42,245 nucleotides of DNA from a virus. Made by a program: the position numbers and the translations under genes. The DNA lies in the IMG/VR virus record IMGVR_UViG_3300044614_001887, positions 1 to 42,245 of that record, one strand, 5' to 3'. Positions 23,069 through 31,522 of the stretch are shown in pieces. The notes below the pieces were generated by a model. It saw only the letters and a list, made by a program, of their open reading frames with translations, made no database searches and was not told the DNA's origin. How positions within the stretch are numbered: the first letter of the stretch is position 1; the number at the start of each line of letters is the position of its first letter.

Positions 23069-26000
23069 ATGGCCAATCCCCTCCTCGACGCTCTTCTTGC
23101 GGATCGCTCCGCCAGCGACCCCGCATTTCCTGATCCTGCCGCCGCACCGACGCCGGAGGCGGGTGCCCGCATGATCGACTTCGCTACGGCGCTCCCCGAA
23201 GCGGAGCCTTTGTCTGGAGACGAGATCACTTTCCCTGGCGAACAAACAGCCGCTCTTGCTCCCTTCGAGGAGGTCGATAGTGAAATGGAATCGCCCGCGA
23301 CCCCGGCCACCTTGCCGAGAAATCCCTTGCTCGATTCTTTGTTTGCCGACCAGCAAGCCCAAGCCGCCACCCAGCAAGCCGTCGCCGAGGCCACCACACC
23401 CGACGACCGCCTCCCCATCGCCACGCCCGAACTCGCCGATGCCCTGGGAGTCCTCGACTACCGCGACCCGCAGGAAGGCGCACGCCGTTCCCAAGCCGCC
23501 GCGCTCGGCGAAATCCTCGGCCTCCCCGAATACGAGAAAGTCCAACTCGGAGCCGCCCCCGTCAACGCCGATGGCACCGTCACCATCCGCCGCGCCCAAG
23601 CCGTCTCCCCCGAAGCCCAAGCCGCCGCCGATCAGCAGATGGCCCTCATCCAAGCCCAAGCCGCCGCCGACCTCGCGCCGCCCAGCCGCCCAGTGGAATA
23701 CTACAACCGCGCCGAGCGTGGGGCTCGCCTCGGAGTCGAGGATGTCCGCTCCGGCTTCTACTCCATCGTCGAGAATTTCTTCAAAGATCAACAAAACCCC
23801 TACCTTTACTCCTCCCCGCAGACCGCCGAAGCCGATGTCCCCAAGATCGAGACCCGCCTCGCCGATCTCCAGCAGCGCCGCACCGAGTTTGTAAAAGGCG
23901 ACCTCGGCCCAAACCGCGACCGCATCAGCCCCTTCGACCAGGAAATCTCCAGCCTCACCGGCCAGTTGGAGAAAGCCCGCCAAGCCACAACCGGCGAGCC
24001 TGTCACCGAGAACTTCCTTGGCAGCGTCTCCCGCGCCTCCGCCGACCTCGCCACCGAGGCCCGCGAAAACCAATCCGCCATCCGCACCGATTACACCGAC
24101 AAGCAAATTACTCCCGAGCGCGACAAGGAATTTTGGATGACCGTCGCCGATGGTCTTGGCCGCACCGTGCCTACCGCTGGAGCCGCCATCCTCAATCCCT
24201 ACCTCGGCCTCGCCATGGGCTACACTCAGGTTTATTCCAATGCCGAGCAGGAGTTCGACCAAGCCGCCGCCCAGACCGGCAAGCCCCTCGACCCCGCCGC
24301 CCGCTCCGACTACGCCCACTCCCAAGCACTCCTCCAGACCCCCTTTGAACTCGTCGGCGACCTCGCCCTTGCCAAAGTCGCCCGCGACTCCATCGCTTCC
24401 TCCGGCCAAGCCCTTATCCGATCCATTCGGGGCGGAGACACCACCGCCGTCTCCTCCTTCGTCGCCAATCTCCCCCGACGCGCAGGCCAGCTCGGGGCCG
24501 CCGCAGCCGGTGAAACCCTCATCACCACCCCGGCCCAAACTATCATCGAGCAGAAAGTCGCCGAGTCCGCCGGAGTCCGCGACCCCATTTCCAACGCCCA
24601 GCTCGCCGCCAATACAGGGCAGGCCATGAAAGTCGCCGCCGCCCAATCCCTCCTCCTCGGCGGTGGACCCGTCGCCCTCGAAACCGGCGTCACCACGATA
24701 GCCGACAGGCTCCGCCGCCCAACTCCTCCCGCCCAGCCACCGACCCAGCCCGCCCCCATGGGAACGCCGTCGTCCCCGACGGCCCCTCCGTCATCCGCTC
24801 CCATCGCCCAGCCCGCCCCCGCCGAAGTTCCCCAAAACTTCACCCCTATTTCCTCCCTCGCGCCCGCCGCCACAGGCCCCGCGCCCCGCACCCTCGGCCA
24901 AGTCCGCGCCCCTCAGATCGCCATCGACCCAGCCGCCCTCGATGAAACCTTCGGCCCCGCCACCGGAACTCCCCCTGCCGCCTCTGCTCCCGCTGCAAGC
25001 GCACCAACAGCGCCTGAACCGACAGGCTCACCCGAAATGATCACCGGGGAGGGGGCGAGTGTTTCAACCCAGACGGGAAAGTCGACTGCCACTGAGCCCG
25101 CAAAAACCGACGCCACGAAGCCACCAGATGATACTGAATTCGGCCCAACATTTCTGGAATTTCAAGGAAACCCGATTGGCGCGTTTTTAAAATTGGAGGA
25201 AACAAAATCAGGTCAAGTTCCAGCCGCTTTAAATCATCCAACAGTAGGAGCCGTCGATGTCATCTGGGGGCAGGAAGGTAAAAACAAAGCATCAGGCTTT
25301 GGGCTTTCAAAAATTCTTAAACATCATCCCGAAGCTCGCCCTATTCTTGAAAATCTTTTTGATGCTTTTGATGTAAAATCAGAAAACGAAAATACCATTC
25401 AACTTGAGCTTGGGGATTATACAGCAGTTCTTCGGAAAAACTACAAAGGAGAGGAAAAGCGCTGGCTTCTTACCTCATTTGGAAGAAATTCTGCCGCCGA
25501 CGGAAGGACGATGGACGTTCCCGCCCCTGTTACCAAGTCTGGTGACGACACAGCTCCCACCAAAAGCGGCGAAACAAATAAACAACCGCTCAAAACAAAT
25601 GTCAACCGCTTCAAAAGCGAAGCTGGATACATTGACATTGGAGCCGTTCAAGATTTTGGAAAGTCCATCTACAATGCAGGAATCAGTTTTTCAAATTGGG
25701 CCGGTCAAATGCTGGCTCAATTCGGCGAATCGATTTCTTCCGCACTCAAATCAATCTGGTCCGCCGTGTCAGGCGGCAACTACCTCCCCCAAGCCCGCGA
25801 GCGTGGAAGTGTCAATTTAGGCGGCCCAAATTTATCAAGCCCCAAGCCCCGCAAGTTCGGCCAATCCCTCCAAGCCGCCCCCGGCGTTGCGCCCGAAGTC
25901 AAATCCCGCCTCACCTCGCTGGACTACGATCCCGTCTCGAACGCCCAAACCCTCGCCAACGCCCGCGCCCGCATCGACTCCGCAGGCAGCATCGACACCG

Positions 26001-28822
26001 CTTTCACCGACCTCATGGGCAAGCCCGCCATCGAAGGCTGGCAGCCCACCGCCGAGGATTACGCCACCGGCATAGAACTCATGGCGCAACTTCAAAACCG
26101 GAGCCGCCATGCCGATGCCGCCTCCATCGCCAACATGATGGCCACCCGCGCCACCGACCAAGGCCGCGCCATCCAAGCCCTCTCGATGATTGGTCGCCTC
26201 GGGCCGCAAGGCATCGAGCTTTTCGCCCAGAGCCAACTCCAAGCCGCCGCCACCAAGCCCGCCAAGACCGATAAGCAGAAGGCCGATATCCAAGCCAAGA
26301 TCACCGAGGCCGGGCAGTTGCAAGGCGAGGTGGACAAACTCCGCCGCGACTCAACCACCGCCGCCATCGTCGGCAATAAAGACCTCATCAAATCCTCGCT
26401 CCCCGCCGGAGTCGATGCCGTGCAGGTCAACATCGCCATCCGCGAAGCCATCCTCGGCGCACCCACGCCGCTTGCCGCTCAAGCCGCAACCTCATCCATC
26501 CTCACCGGCCAAGGTCTTTCAGACAAAGGAGCCGCCCGCATCTCCGGCAGCATCATCCGCGATTTCCTCAAGACCACGCAGGACACCCGCGCCAAAGTCC
26601 TCCAAGACCTACTCGCTACCGCCGATTCCGACCGCCGCCTGGATAAATCCAAGCTCGGCTCCCTCATCCGCCTCAACCGCGAAGGCAAGCTCACCGATGC
26701 CAGCCTGCACGCAGGCATGGCTAAGATGCTCGGCATCCCGCATTGGAGCGCCGAGCACAGCGCCAAGGTCCGCCGCATCCTCGCCCAGCACGAGAAAGCC
26801 ACCGACCCACGCATCAAACTTGTCAAAGCCGCCGAAGCCCTCGATGTCGTTTACCGCGACTTCATGCCGCCAGGCTTCCTCGATAAAGTGGACACCATCC
26901 AGACCATCGCCATGCTGCTGAATCCTAAAACGGTGATCCGAAATGTGGTTGGCAACACCCTCATGGCTGGGGCAGACCTCGCCGCCGATACTGTCGCCGT
27001 GCCGATGGATGCTCTGGTTTCCCTTGGCACCGGCGAGCGCACCCGCACCGGCCTTTCACTCGGTGAACGCATCATGGGTCTCGGAGCCGGGGTAGGGGAC
27101 ATCAAGGCAGGCTACGACTTCGCCCGCTCCGAAGGCCGTGGCCGCATCGGCAGCATCGCCGAGGGCGTCGATACCCTCGTCCGCCTTGGTCGCCTCCAAT
27201 CCTCGGGCAAATACAACGCCTCCGACATCTCCGCCCTCAGCGGCCCCACCTTCACCGCTCCCGGCCTTCGCCAACTGGAATCCACTCTCGGCCTCGCCCT
27301 TTCTATCACTGACCGGGGTTTCTACGAATCCGCCTTCCGCGCCAGCCTCGACACCCGCATGAAAGCTGCCGCCGCCAGTGGCAACCCCATGCTCGCCCCT
27401 GATACTGACATGGTGACAGCCGCTCGCATGGATGCTGGCCGCGCCATTTACCAAGACGACAACGCCGCCAGCCGCACACTCGGCGGACTCCGCCGCGTTT
27501 TTAATTTCAATCAACGCTGGGGCATCGGCTCCCTGCTGATGAAATTCACCCAAGTCCCCGGCTCGATCCTCACCCGCGCCGTCGAATTTTCCCCGCTTGG
27601 ATTCATCAACACCGCCTACCAAAGCCTCGCGCCGATGCTCTCCAGCTCCCGCGAGTTCGACCAGAAAGCCTTCACCGATTCCTTCTCCCGCGCCCTCGTC
27701 GGCACCACCGGCCTCGTCGCCACCGGCTACTGGCTCGCCCACCTCGGGATCATCTCCGCTGGCAGCGACGCCAAGGACGAAGACAAACGAAACCTCAACC
27801 GCGCCACCGGATGGGGAGCCTACAAACTCAACACCAGCGCCCTCAAACGCGCCCTCATGACCGGCAATTTCTGGACCCCGCAGAAACAGCAGCGCGACGA
27901 CATGGTAATCGGCTACGATTGGGCGCAACCCCTCTCCATCGGCGTCGCCATGGGTGCCTACTCCCGAGAGAATCAAGAGGCCATCAAGCAAGACATCCTC
28001 GCAGGTAAGAAGCAAAGCCTCGCCGCCACCGGCCTCAACTGGCTCGCCTACGCAGGCGGCGCAGCCACCGGAGCCATGAACTCCCTCGTCGAACAACCCC
28101 TCCTCACCGGCCTCAATCAATTCGCCCGAGATGTCGGCTACGACAACATCCCCGGCGCTCTCCTAAAAACCGCCGCCGACGCCCCCGGCACCTTCATCCC
28201 CACCGCCGCCCGGCAATGGATGCAACTCACCGACAACGCCGCCCGCGAAACCCGCGACAGCTCCCCGGCTCGGCAATTTATCAACGAACTCAAAGCCCAA
28301 CTCCCCGGCCAAAGCCAAACCCTCCCGCCGAAATACGACATCACCGGGCAACCCGTCGAGCGTTGGGCCAAGGACAGCAACACGCTCTTCAATGTCCTCT
28401 TCAATCCCTCGATGGTCTCCTATATCAAAGGCAGCCCAGCGCTCACCGAGATGAGCCAGGTTTACAAATACACCGCCGAGGCCGGAGCCATCCCCAACCA
28501 GGTCAAGCCAGAGTTCACCGTCGAAGGCGTCAAAGTCCGCCTCACCTCCGAAGAGATCAGCGCCATGCAGAAAGACATGGGAGCCCTCAGCATCGCCGCG
28601 CTGGAAAAGTTCGTCCTCTCCGATCCCCGCTACGACAAAGCCACATGGGATATCAAAGCCAAAGCCATGACCCGCGCCCTGGAGAAAGCCAGCACCGCCG
28701 CCAAATACCGCATCCTCATGTCTCGCCCCGACCTCAAGACCCGCGCCAAGCAAGAATACGACGCCATCCAAGCCAACCGCGCCGCCACCCAATCCGACAT
28801 GCTCGCCCCTGTCGGGCCGTAA
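23069..28822 (+). CDS. Giant internal/ejection protein with embedded nuclease-like module
   Basis: A 1917-residue protein. An Ala/Pro/Glu-rich start has two 'NPLLD-[AS]-L-[LF]-A-D' repeats (near 3 and 88). Helical regions follow, then a Pro-rich linker (~545-685). Residues ~690-806 (FGPTFLEFQGNPIGAFLKLE; VIWGQEGK; GFGLSKILKHH; KRWLLTSFG) resemble the phage Barnase/EndoU/colicin E5-D/RelE-like nuclease family embedded in polyvalent phage proteins. The ~848-905 segment (FKSEAGYIDIGAVQDFGKSI ... WAGQMLAQFGESI) is like other polyvalent-protein linkers. The DNA for ~685-905 is clearly AT-richer than its flanks. The C-terminal half is helical with hydrophobic stretches near 1290-1320 and 1545-1565. 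Likely carried in the capsid and injected. Confidence 0.75.
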   Translation: MANPLLDALLADRSASDPAFPDPAAAPTPEAGARMIDFATALPEAEPLSGDEITFPGEQTAALAPFEEVDSEMESPATPATLPRNPLLDSLFADQQAQAATQQAVAEATTPDDRLPIATPELADALGVLDYRDPQEGARRSQAAALGEILGLPEYEKVQLGAAPVNADGTVTIRRAQAVSPEAQAAADQQMALIQAQAAADLAPPSRPVEYYNRAERGARLGVEDVRSGFYSIVENFFKDQQNPYLYSSPQTAEADVPKIETRLADLQQRRTEFVKGDLGPNRDRISPFDQEISSLTGQLEKARQATTGEPVTENFLGSVSRASADLATEARENQSAIRTDYTDKQITPERDKEFWMTVADGLGRTVPTAGAAILNPYLGLAMGYTQVYSNAEQEFDQAAAQTGKPLDPAARSDYAHSQALLQTPFELVGDLALAKVARDSIASSGQALIRSIRGGDTTAVSSFVANLPRRAGQLGAAAAGETLITTPAQTIIEQKVAESAGVRDPISNAQLAANTGQAMKVAAAQSLLLGGGPVALETGVTTIADRLRRPTPPAQPPTQPAPMGTPSSPTAPPSSAPIAQPAPAEVPQNFTPISSLAPAATGPAPRTLGQVRAPQIAIDPAALDETFGPATGTPPAASAPAASAPTAPEPTGSPEMITGEGASVSTQTGKSTATEPAKTDATKPPDDTEFGPTFLEFQGNPIGAFLKLEETKSGQVPAALNHPTVGAVDVIWGQEGKNKASGFGLSKILKHHPEARPILENLFDAFDVKSENENTIQLELGDYTAVLRKNYKGEEKRWLLTSFGRNSAADGRTMDVPAPVTKSGDDTAPTKSGETNKQPLKTNVNRFKSEAGYIDIGAVQDFGKSIYNAGISFSNWAGQMLAQFGESISSALKSIWSAVSGGNYLPQARERGSVNLGGPNLSSPKPRKFGQSLQAAPGVAPEVKSRLTSLDYDPVSNAQTLANARARIDSAGSIDTAFTDLMGKPAIEGWQPTAEDYATGIELMAQLQNRSRHADAASIANMMATRATDQGRAIQALSMIGRLGPQGIELFAQSQLQAAATKPAKTDKQKADIQAKITEAGQLQGEVDKLRRDSTTAAIVGNKDLIKSSLPAGVDAVQVNIAIREAILGAPTPLAAQAATSSILTGQGLSDKGAARISGSIIRDFLKTTQDTRAKVLQDLLATADSDRRLDKSKLGSLIRLNREGKLTDASLHAGMAKMLGIPHWSAEHSAKVRRILAQHEKATDPRIKLVKAAEALDVVYRDFMPPGFLDKVDTIQTIAMLLNPKTVIRNVVGNTLMAGADLAADTVAVPMDALVSLGTGERTRTGLSLGERIMGLGAGVGDIKAGYDFARSEGRGRIGSIAEGVDTLVRLGRLQSSGKYNASDISALSGPTFTAPGLRQLESTLGLALSITDRGFYESAFRASLDTRMKAAAASGNPMLAPDTDMVTAARMDAGRAIYQDDNAASRTLGGLRRVFNFNQRWGIGSLLMKFTQVPGSILTRAVEFSPLGFINTAYQSLAPMLSSSREFDQKAFTDSFSRALVGTTGLVATGYWLAHLGIISAGSDAKDEDKRNLNRATGWGAYKLNTSALKRALMTGNFWTPQKQQRDDMVIGYDWAQPLSIGVAMGAYSRENQEAIKQDILAGKKQSLAATGLNWLAYAGGAATGAMNSLVEQPLLTGLNQFARDVGYDNIPGALLKTAADAPGTFIPTAARQWMQLTDNAARETRDSSPARQFINELKAQLPGQSQTLPPKYDITGQPVERWAKDSNTLFNVLFNPSMVSYIKGSPALTEMSQVYKYTAEAGAIPNQVKPEFTVEGVKVRLTSEEISAMQKDMGALSIAALEKFVLSDPRYDKATWDIKAKAMTRALEKASTAAKYRILMSRPDLKTRAKQEYDAIQANRAATQSDMLAPVGP

Positions 28823-28834
28823 TTTTTGCCCACC

Positions 28835-28864
28835 CCCTCGGCCAGATTTTTCCAGCTCCGAGGG
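28835..28864. terminator. Hairpin between convergent virion operon and integrase
   Basis: CCCTCGG (28835-28841) pairs with CCGAGGG (28858-28864) around a 16-nt T-rich loop. It occupies the 45 bp gap between the giant gene and the convergent integrase stop. It lacks a good T-tract on either side, so it is a weak bidirectional terminator candidate. Confidence 0.35.
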
Positions 28865-28867
28865 TAA

Positions 28868-29962
28868 TTACAGCGGCTTCGGCCTCTCCAGCAGGGCGTG
28901 GTAGTGCTTCTCGACGACATCCATCGAGTCGCGCAGCAGCTTTGCCGCAACCTCCAGGCCGTCCCGCTGGGCGATCCGGCTGCCGTATTCCTTTCGCAGA
29001 TTATAGGCTCCCTTCGCCCCGTCGGGGATGAAGCGCCGCACAAAATCATTGATGCCATCGTGCGTGAGGTCGTCGGCCTCAGTCTTGTTGGCGCGGGGAA
29101 TGACATACTCTCCACCGCCAAGCGCGGCCTTGATCGCCCGCATCAGGCGGAGATTCACCGGCACGCGGCCATATTTTCCATTTTTGCTGTGAAAGTCGGG
29201 GCGCTTGATGAGAACTAAATCCACGCCGCTCTTGTTAGGGAGCCAATCCACCCAATCCCACCGGAGCTTGGCCACCTCGGAGTTTCGCAACCCTGCCCGC
29301 CGCATGAGCCAATAAATCGCCCACACGCGGGGATTTTCCCGCCGCAAGGGAATCCTCGCCGCCGCATCCATCCGCCGCAGGATGTCGCGGGGAATCGGCT
29401 CGTAGGTTTGATCCTGAGCCTTTCCGCCCGAGACTTTCCAGAACTCCGTCAAATCCGGCAGCGTCAAATCCGCGAAGAGGTGCATCCGCCGCTGGGCCAC
29501 CACTTGCTTGACCGTCTGCACACTCGATCTCACGCCCGCCTCGGTGCAGCCCGACGCCAGCCGCGCCGTGATCCAACCTCGCAAGACCGGAGCCGTGAGA
29601 ACCGAATGAGAGGACACGCCGCGCCAATCCGCCTTGCCGCTCGCCTCGGCGACATACTTGGCAAAGCCGCTCGCAGCCTTCACCGCCGATCCGCCGGGGC
29701 CGTGGAGCTTGAACCGGTCCACGATCTCCCCAGCCGTGGCATAGCCTGGACGCCGGACGACCTTCGCCAGCTCCTCCTCGTTGCCTGAGCGCAATCCCTC
29801 GGAAATCTTTTTAGCCTTCGCCTCCGCCGCCGCCCGCCCGGCTTTGTTGTTGATTGAAACCCCCGTCGCCTTCTCGACCCGCTTGCCGTCAAGCTGCACG
29901 CGGTAATACCAGCCATTGCGCGATTCTTTCCAGTAAACCGAAACCTCGTTGTGTTTTCTCAT
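28868..29962 (-). CDS. int: Tyrosine-recombinase integrase
   Basis: A 364-residue protein from the ATG at 29962. A GTG at 29998 would add 12 residues but they would be encoded by the GCCACTTTG repeat array, so the ATG is preferred. The N-terminal arm- and core-binding parts include VYWKESRNGWYYRVQLDGKR. The catalytic domain shows Arg226 in RRAGLRNSEVAKL, a beta-hairpin Lys near 260, YNLRKEYG (320-327), where the usual H-x-x-R has Tyr for His but keeps Arg323, and nucleophile Tyr354 in VVEKHYHALLE. The second His of the canonical L-G-H is also not conserved (LLRDS). It integrates the phage, presumably at a tRNA-Arg gene, since a tRNA 3' half lies 150 bp upstream. Confidence 0.88.
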   Translation of the reverse strand: MRKHNEVSVYWKESRNGWYYRVQLDGKRVEKATGVSINNKAGRAAAEAKAKKISEGLRSGNEEELAKVVRRPGYATAGEIVDRFKLHGPGGSAVKAASGFAKYVAEASGKADWRGVSSHSVLTAPVLRGWITARLASGCTEAGVRSSVQTVKQVVAQRRMHLFADLTLPDLTEFWKVSGGKAQDQTYEPIPRDILRRMDAAARIPLRRENPRVWAIYWLMRRAGLRNSEVAKLRWDWVDWLPNKSGVDLVLIKRPDFHSKNGKYGRVPVNLRLMRAIKAALGGGEYVIPRANKTEADDLTHDGINDFVRRFIPDGAKGAYNLRKEYGSRIAQRDGLEVAAKLLRDSMDVVEKHYHALLERPKPL

Positions 29963-29964
29963 AC

Positions 29965-30001
29965 GGCCGCCACTTTTGTCCGCCACTTTGTCCACCACTT
30001 C
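29965..30001 (+). repeat. Three tandem GTCCGCCACTTTG boxes at the integrase 5' end
   Basis: GGCCGCCACTTTTG, GTCCGCCACTTTG and GTCCACCACTTC follow one another at a 12-13 bp period directly upstream of the integrase ATG. Direct repeats of this kind flanking a core site are how tyrosine integrases bind attP arms. The position would also let a bound protein repress int. Confidence 0.7.
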
Positions 30002-30086
30002 AATCTGAAATTCTTTGGATGTGGTAAACGCATTAGACAGTCAAAAGCTGGAATTTTCTGACAAGTTACCTAGGGAAACCGGAGAT

Positions 30087-30100
30087 GGTCGCCACTTTGA
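30087..30100 (+). repeat. GTCGCCACTTTGA box left of attP core
   Basis: A single copy of the box (GGTCGCCACTTTGA), same orientation as the others, 15 bp left of the tRNA-like core. Confidence 0.6.
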
Positions 30101-30114
30101 GGGGGTGAGGGGAA

Positions 30115-30156
30115 TGCAGCCGGAAAGACTCGAACTTTCAACCTTCTGATCCGTAG
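30115..30156 (-). other. attP: attP core: 3' half of a tRNA-Arg(ACG) gene
   Basis: Read on the minus strand, this begins with an anticodon loop CTACGGA (anticodon ACG), then TCAGA (3' anticodon stem), AGGTT (variable loop), a perfect T arm GAAAG-TTCGAGT-CTTTC, the 3' acceptor strand CGGCTGC and discriminator A. The 5' side of the anticodon stem is missing: the preceding bases AGAAA do not pair. So it is not a working tRNA. It is the identity segment that would restore a host tRNA-Arg on integration. It lies between integrase and flanking direct repeats, as an attP site should. Confidence 0.85.
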
Positions 30157-30197
30157 TTTCTGAATCTATCATTATGTTGCAATAATTTAAGTTGTGC

Positions 30198-30222
30198 GTC
30201 CGCCACTTTGGTCGCCACTTTA
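30198..30222 (+). repeat. Two tandem GCCACTTTG boxes right of attP core
   Basis: GTCCGCCACTTTG (30198-30210) and GTCGCCACTTTA (30211-30222), same orientation and 13 bp period as the boxes left of the core. The second overlaps the stop codon of the minus-strand gene ending at 30220. Together with the left boxes they bracket the tRNA-like core. Confidence 0.65.
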
Positions 30223-30453
30223 CATTTTAATTCGGCGGCGTTCTTCTTCGGTGGGTTGGGTGGGGCGGCCGGTGGCTTGGTTGAGTTGCTGGCGTATCCA
30301 GGCGCTTAATTTTTCGGGGTGGGAGGCTCGTATCCAGGCGGACTTTTCTTCGGGCCAACAGAAGAATTGGATTTTGGCGGTCATGTTCTCGGCGTCGGGG
30401 TCGCGGGCGGCGTTGCGTTTGCCGGTGTTTCCGTGGAGTTGTTGGTCGTTCAT
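30220..30453 (-). CDS. Small protein, possible ribbon-helix-helix, 77 aa
   Basis: The middle 'TAKIQFFCWPEEKSAWIRAS' plus 'HPEKLSAWIRQQLNQATG' could form a strand followed by two helices, as in ribbon-helix-helix DNA-binding proteins, with a basic tail (EEERRRIKM). This is a weak resemblance. The start overlaps the stop of the upstream minus gene (ATGA), and its 3' end overlaps an attP-flanking box. Position next to attP would suit an excisionase or repressor, but that is inference. Confidence 0.5.
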   Translation of the reverse strand: MNDQQLHGNTGKRNAARDPDAENMTAKIQFFCWPEEKSAWIRASHPEKLSAWIRQQLNQATGRPTQPTEEERRRIKM

Positions 30454-30680
30454 TGTGTGGTTGGATATTTGATTAGGATTGTCTCGGCGTTTTCGATGGC
30501 GAGAACAAGAAACTGGATGTTGATTTTTGTGGCAATGGGGTTCTCGATCTCTTGGGTGACGCGTTTGGCGGAGTCGGTGAGTAGGGCGAGGCCGGTGTAG
30601 AGTTTATGGGGGAAATTTTGCGTCCGTCCGCAGGGTTGTTTTCGACGGGGGCTGAGGGTGATTCGTGAAGTTGCTTTCAT
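30450..30680 (-). CDS. Hypothetical protein, 76 aa
   Basis: It begins KATSRITLSPRRKQPCGRTQ, with a basic N-terminus, and continues helical (LYTGLALLTDSAKRVTQEIE), ending FLVLAIENAETILIKYPTTQ. No family recognised. Its leader contains the conserved GCCGGA/TCCGGC hairpin 8 nt before the ATG. It overlaps the downstream 77-aa gene by four bases. Confidence 0.55.
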   Translation of the reverse strand: MKATSRITLSPRRKQPCGRTQNFPHKLYTGLALLTDSAKRVTQEIENPIATKINIQFLVLAIENAETILIKYPTTQ

Positions 30681-30688
30681 GGTTCGGT

Positions 30689-30710
30689 GCCGGAAGCCGT
30701 CCGGCGCGGG
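30689..30710 (-). promoter_or_regulatory. Leader hairpin, copy A
   Basis: On the minus strand, a GCCGGA-CGGCT-TCCGGC stem-loop (6 bp stem, 5 nt loop; + strand 30689-30705) is preceded by CCGC. It ends 8 nt before the ATG at 30680. Nearly the same element precedes the genes starting at 31759 and 32689. Confidence 0.7.
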
Positions 30711-30772
30711 TTGAATTTTTATGGGGGTGGGTTGGTTTGGTTTTAATTTTCGCGGCCATCCGCTTTGTTTTA

Positions 30773-30937
30773 TTACGGCTCGGGGGTAGTTACCGGCTGC
30801 CCGTCCACGAGGGCGGGGAGGATTTCGGCGTCGTCCTGGGCGAGCTGAGCCTCGGTGGTGTGGCCGGGCTGGATGTCGAGACGGGCAAGCGCCGCCTCCA
30901 TCGAGGAGGCGGCGCAGGTGAGTTGGTCGGGGGTCAT
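30773..30937 (-). CDS. Hypothetical protein, 54 aa
   Basis: A 54-residue acidic protein: TPDQLTCAASSMEAALARLD, IQPGHTTEAQLAQDDAEILP, ending GQPVTTPEP. The start is the ATG overlapping the stop of the preceding minus-strand gene (ATGA at 30934-30937). No domain recognised. It is the last of three overlapping genes starting at 31472. Confidence 0.5.
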   Translation of the reverse strand: MTPDQLTCAASSMEAALARLDIQPGHTTEAQLAQDDAEILPALVDGQPVTTPEP

Positions 30938-31200
30938 TTGAAAACCTGATCGTGGCGGAGGATTTCGGCGTCGAGGTGGTAGGCTAGATTTGTGGCGCTG
31001 CCGAAATTTAACAGCGTGGCGGCTGTGGCGTGGGTCCAGTCGATTTGGGCGGGTTCGCCGAGCATGGCCGGGACTAGGTTCAGAAATTTCCCGGCTTTTT
31101 TGACCAGGCAAATTTCGTTGATGCTGCGCGGTCGGTGCGTTTCCATCGTGGAAAGATATTTTTCGGCAAGTTCGGCGGGGTTTTCTATTTCGGTTTTCAT
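30934..31200 (-). CDS. Hypothetical protein, 88 aa
   Basis: It begins KTEIENPAELAEKYLSTMET, then HRPRSINEICLVKKAGKFLN and a C-terminal helix ending LDAEILRHDQVFK. The helical, charged sequence with 'R-S-I-N-E-I-C-L-V-K-K-A' could be a small DNA-binding fold, but I do not recognise it. The ATG at 31200 overlaps the preceding gene's stop, so a longer reading of the frame is rejected. Confidence 0.5.
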   Translation of the reverse strand: MKTEIENPAELAEKYLSTMETHRPRSINEICLVKKAGKFLNLVPAMLGEPAQIDWTHATAATLLNFGSATNLAYHLDAEILRHDQVFK

Positions 31201-31472
31201 TTTGTTGGAACGATAAATTTTGCAACCAGTTTTCCGAGCGTCAGGGTTTGAAAAGCGGGGTCTTCGTCCTCGCCGTCCCATTTGTAAATCTCATATTCGT
31301 GGCGGGTGTTGCTTAATCTTCCGCCGTTATCGTCCCAGTCCCAGCGCCGGAGCACTGCGAGCTCTCCCCATATTGCCTGGCCTGCGTTGTGAGGGTTGCC
31401 CTGGTCTTCCGGTGGCGTTATGTAGGTGAGGCTCTCGATTTCGTCTTGTTCTTGTGGTGTTAAAGTTTTCAT
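31197..31472 (-). CDS. Hypothetical protein, 91 aa
   Basis: It begins KTLTPQEQDEIESLTYITPP, then a Trp-rich core (AIWGELAVLRRWDWDDNGGR, YEIYKWDGEDED) and a strand-rich end (LTLGKLVAKFIVPTK). No family recognised. The leader on the minus strand is a pure A/C-rich tract (CCAACCAAACCAACCCAAAA) with no Shine-Dalgarno. First gene of the overlapping set 31472 to 30773. Confidence 0.5.
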   Translation of the reverse strand: MKTLTPQEQDEIESLTYITPPEDQGNPHNAGQAIWGELAVLRRWDWDDNGGRLSNTRHEYEIYKWDGEDEDPAFQTLTLGKLVAKFIVPTK

Positions 31473-31522
31473 TTTTTGGGTTGGTTTGGTTGGTGGTTGG
31501 GTTGTTCTGGGGGGAACGGGGT

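Noticed and set aside
22442-24646. 734-aa minus-strand open frame across the start of the giant gene
   Set aside because: Antisense shadow of the Ala/Pro-rich giant protein and its neighbour; Gly/Val/Asp repeats, no domain, wrong strand for the operon.
30115-30156. A functional tRNA gene
   Set aside because: Only the 3' half is present. The 5' anticodon stem strand does not pair and there is no D arm or 5' acceptor strand.
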